Source: an uncultured Bacillota bacterium
GTDB lineage: Bacteria; Bacillota_I; Bacilli_A; RFN20; CAG-826
Length of the DNA: 6,982 nt
Direction: 5' to 3'
Assembly: GCA_937876465.1 (NCBI GenBank)
Contig: CALEHV010000027.1
Coordinates: forward strand, 1-6,982
The notes beneath the pieces are model-generated. The model ran no database searches. It worked only from the letters and a program-made list of their open reading frames with translations, and was not told the DNA's origin. Within the stretch, counting starts at the first letter, position 1. Every line of letters begins with the position of its first letter. Of the stretch, positions 5,582 through 6,982 are shown in pieces. The translations under genes and the position numbers were made by a program.

Positions 5582-5943
5582 TATCTGAATAAATCCCAAT
5601 GATTAGCAATGTCATATTTATATCGATCTTGATTATTCATATTTTGTGCAATATCACTTAGAGAAGTTATTTCATCCTTAACGTCAACAAATAATCCTCT
5701 ACCGGTATCATAGTCATCGTATTTATCAATCCCTTCGTCAAGAGTCTCCGATAAATCGAACAATTTATTTCCATTTGTCATTTCATCAACTGTCCATTTT
5801 TTCAATTCCTCTTTTTGTTTTGACAAATATCTAATGAGTGTATCCATAGATTCAATTAGACGTTCTCTCCCTTCCTCTAAGTCAATTTCCTCATATAAAT
5901 AAAGTTTGACCTCATTTTCGATTTTGACATTTTCAATTTTCAT
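5581..5943 (-). CDS. Acidic hypothetical protein, 120 aa
   Basis: No family is recognised. The N terminus (MKIENVKIENEVKLYLYEE) looks like beta-strands. Residues 20-55 (IDLEEGRERLIESMDTLIRY, then LSKQKEELKKW) look helical, possibly a coiled coil. The C-terminal half is strongly acidic (DEGIDKYDDYDTGRG) and ends YDIANHWDLFR. There are no cysteines, membrane segments or nuclease motifs. AGGAGG lies 9 bases before the ATG, and a leader block precedes it. A terminator starts at its stop codon, so it is probably its own short transcription unit or one with a partial stop. High acidity is common in phage proteins that mimic DNA or bind host proteins, but nothing here shows that. Confidence 0.8.
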   Translation of the reverse strand: MKIENVKIENEVKLYLYEEIDLEEGRERLIESMDTLIRYLSKQKEELKKWTVDEMTNGNKLFDLSETLDEGIDKYDDYDTGRGLFVDVKDEITSLSDIAQNMNNQDRYKYDIANHWDLFR

Positions 5944-5951
5944 GGTTTTAT

Positions 5952-5987
5952 ACCTCCTATTTCATATAAGAGTTAAAAATATAAGCG
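5952..5987 (-). promoter_or_regulatory. Leader block, copy 2
   Basis: The stretch 5952-5978 (ACCTCCTATTTC then ATATAAGAGTTAAAA) is identical over 27 bases to 6230-6256. AGCG also recurs at the same offset beyond it. It spans the ribosome site of the 120-aa gene and upstream DNA. On the minus strand the core reads TTTTAACTCTTATATGAAAT before AGGAGG. The role is not proven. Confidence 0.5.
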
Positions 5988-5988
5988 C

Positions 5989-6019
5989 AAAAAGAAAAGA
6001 GACCTAAACATAAGCCTCT
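5989..6019 (-). terminator. Terminator overlapping the end of the 72-aa gene
   Basis: On the minus strand AGAGGC and GTCTCT pair (6 bp, one G-U) around a 10-base loop that contains the TAG stop. TTTTCTTTTT follows. The stop codon lies inside the loop, so ribosomes finishing the gene would cover the hairpin. Confidence 0.55.
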
Positions 6020-6222
6020 AATCTACTTAAAATTGTAAAATATTTATCTAGTTCGTTTTCATCTTCGGTATTTCTTGCACAATACGAAACCAAATTTCCA
6101 GCAATAATTTCTATCCATTGTCCTATTTCTTCATCATAAGTAATGTTTTTCTCGTTCATATCGTGGATTAACGATTTCAATAATGATAATGCAATATCCA
6201 ATTCATCTAAACGCTTTTTCAT
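6004..6222 (-). CDS. Small helical hypothetical protein, 72 aa
   Basis: The sequence begins MKKRLDELDIALSLLKSLIH and is predicted to be almost wholly helical. Heptad-like Leu/Ile spacing runs over 5-20 and again near the C terminus (LDKYFTILSRLEAYV). It has one cysteine and no metal site. The family is not recognised. A good ribosome site (AGGAGG, 8-base spacing) supports the start at 6222. The leader shares a 27-base identical block with that of the 120-aa gene. A terminator hairpin covers its stop. A small dimeric helical protein is plausible; its function is unknown. Confidence 0.8.
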   Translation of the reverse strand: MKKRLDELDIALSLLKSLIHDMNEKNITYDEEIGQWIEIIAGNLVSYCARNTEDENELDKYFTILSRLEAYV

Positions 6223-6229
6223 AAATATA

Positions 6230-6265
6230 ACCTCCTATTTCATATAAGAGTTAAAATTTCTAGCG
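6230..6265 (-). promoter_or_regulatory. Leader block, copy 3
   Basis: Bases 6230-6256 match 5952-5978 exactly. The next AGCG (6262-6265) is at the same spacing as in that copy, while the bases between differ. It lies between the 155-aa gene and the 72-aa gene, where no terminator is seen. Confidence 0.5.
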
Positions 6266-6274
6266 ACCAAAATA

Positions 6275-6742
6275 TCACATATTAATTCTCTGACCACAGA
6301 ACATACAGAACTTAACTTTTTGTCCTTGCCAGAAGCGCGTCGAGTTTCCACATTGAGGACAAGTCAATTCAAAAGCCTTGATCTTTCTCAACTTCTTAGA
6401 ATATCCATCAACTTTTGTAATAGCCGTAGGATTCATAGGAAGGCGATAATAGATCAATCCTCGCAATAGATTAAGATCTTTCTCACAAATATCATAATTG
6501 TCTCCTACGCAAGTTATGACGTGTTTAAGAGCATCGTCCAAAGTTGCAAAATTATCATCAACCTCAAACATACTTCTTCCACGAGCGGCTAAATTCCATT
6601 CAATATCACCTTCAAGATCTAATTCTAGTTCTTTCTCACCACTCCATTTAGTCTCTTCACCTTCAGTAATACTAACTCCGCCTTTATTCAATCTGTCAAA
6701 GGCTTCAGTTAACTGTTTTAAATCATCATTTGTCATTCCCAT
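6275..6742 (-). CDS. Zinc-ribbon hypothetical protein, 155 aa
   Basis: The C terminus has two Cys pairs, CPQC (128, 131) and CMFC (146, 149), with the second followed by GQRI. This is a typical single zinc-ribbon of about 22 residues. The N-terminal part has helices (NDDLKQLTEAFDRLN) and a central hydrophobic stretch LLRGLIYYRLPM. The rest is acidic and unrecognised. Such ribbons often bind nucleic acid or other proteins. The start at 6742 (MGMTND) is favoured because AAGAGGTG lies 8 bases upstream; an upstream frame to 6775 would start inside the preceding gene. It overlaps the upstream membrane-protein gene by 17 bases, which suggests coupled translation. Confidence 0.82.
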   Translation of the reverse strand: MGMTNDDLKQLTEAFDRLNKGGVSITEGEETKWSGEKELELDLEGDIEWNLAARGRSMFEVDDNFATLDDALKHVITCVGDNYDICEKDLNLLRGLIYYRLPMNPTAITKVDGYSKKLRKIKAFELTCPQCGNSTRFWQGQKVKFCMFCGQRINM

Positions 6743-6950
6743 AATCCGAACACCTCTTATCAATATCATTAACATGGTTAGCTAACGTATTATGCTTCTC
6801 AATAATCTCTCTTAAATATTTATTATGAGTGTCGAGAATATCAATCATCTCATCAGAACGTTCTTCTAACCAATGGCAATATTTAACCAATATCCAATTC
6901 CATGCACAAATTAATAGAATACATATTATTAACCAGAATTCTCGATCCAT
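6726..6950 (-). CDS. Single-pass membrane protein with coiled coil, 74 aa
   Basis: A very hydrophobic segment at about 5-22 (FWLIICILLICAWNWILV) is followed by a charged helical region to residue 70 (HWLEERSDEMIDILDTHNKY, then LREIIEKHNTLANHV). The design is an N-terminal anchor with a soluble coiled-coil tail. It could be a holin-like, spanin-like or membrane-tethering protein, but the length and position do not decide. The ATG at 6950 has AAGGAG 7 bases upstream; the adjacent TTG is less likely. It ends inside the start of the zinc-ribbon gene (17-base overlap). The orientation in the membrane cannot be set from charge alone. Confidence 0.78.
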   Translation of the reverse strand: MDREFWLIICILLICAWNWILVKYCHWLEERSDEMIDILDTHNKYLREIIEKHNTLANHVNDIDKRCSDYGNDK

Positions 6951-6982
6951 CAAATATCTCCTTTTTCTCTAATAAGACTTCT
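6951..6982 (-). promoter_or_regulatory. Leader of the membrane-protein gene, window edge
   Basis: It contains the ribosome site AAGGAG. Just upstream is AAGTCTTATTAG, loosely like the AACTCTTATATGA core of the three leader blocks. The sequence ends here, so the match cannot be extended. Confidence 0.3.

Noticed and set aside
5340..6260. TTATAT in the leader blocks as a host -10 box
   Set aside because: It lies too close to the ribosome site. In the 5332 copy, a start 6-8 bases downstream would remove the site from the mRNA, and no -35 box is spaced correctly.

Overview
The window looks like part of a tailed-phage or prophage genome from a low-GC Gram-positive (Bacillota) host. The evidence is AT-rich DNA, strong AGGAGG-type ribosome binding sites 6-11 bases before almost every start, TGA used as a stop, tightly packed or overlapping genes all on the minus strand, many very small genes, and phage-type proteins (two PD-(D/E)XK nucleases and an RNA-polymerase-like protein). 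No tRNA, rRNA, CRISPR array, integrase or insertion sequence was seen.

In the direction of transcription (right to left), positions 6950-4798 hold an accessory cluster of seven small genes. They are a membrane-anchored coiled-coil protein, a 155-residue zinc-ribbon protein, four unrecognised proteins of 57-120 residues, and a 55-residue Cys-rich protein. Three of them end in a small hairpin with a shared CTTTTCTTTTT tail. Three share a leader block (core TTATAT / TTAAAA on the written strand) just ahead of the ribosome binding site.

Positions 4250-4797 carry no convincing gene. They hold a roughly 290-base array of inverted short repeats (CGGGACA and TTGGCC families), a 22-base perfect palindrome and long A/T tracts, which resembles a replication origin or protein-binding array. 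After it come a fair sigma-70-type promoter, a structured leader with an orphan ribosome binding site, and a terminator-like hairpin directly before the next gene.

Positions 4240-61 form a compact operon: a VRR-NUC-like nuclease (96 aa), a RecB/Cas4-like nuclease (211 aa), a 991-aa protein with the multisubunit RNA polymerase beta-prime signature ADFDGD flanked by helix-turn-helix segments, and a 94-aa phage protein. The first three overlap by 29 and 4 bases, which suggests coupled translation. The window closes with an unusually GC-rich hairpin at 6-42.

The centrepiece is the 991-aa protein. Its DFDGD core, the upstream RYP segment that matches the beta-prime NRAPTLHR block, and terminal HTH segments fit a phage single-chain RNA polymerase of the broad YonO / two-barrel class. 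A Gly/Tyr/Arg-rich N-terminal tag could relate to packaging into the virion. Whether it reads the repeated leader blocks is speculation that can be tested.
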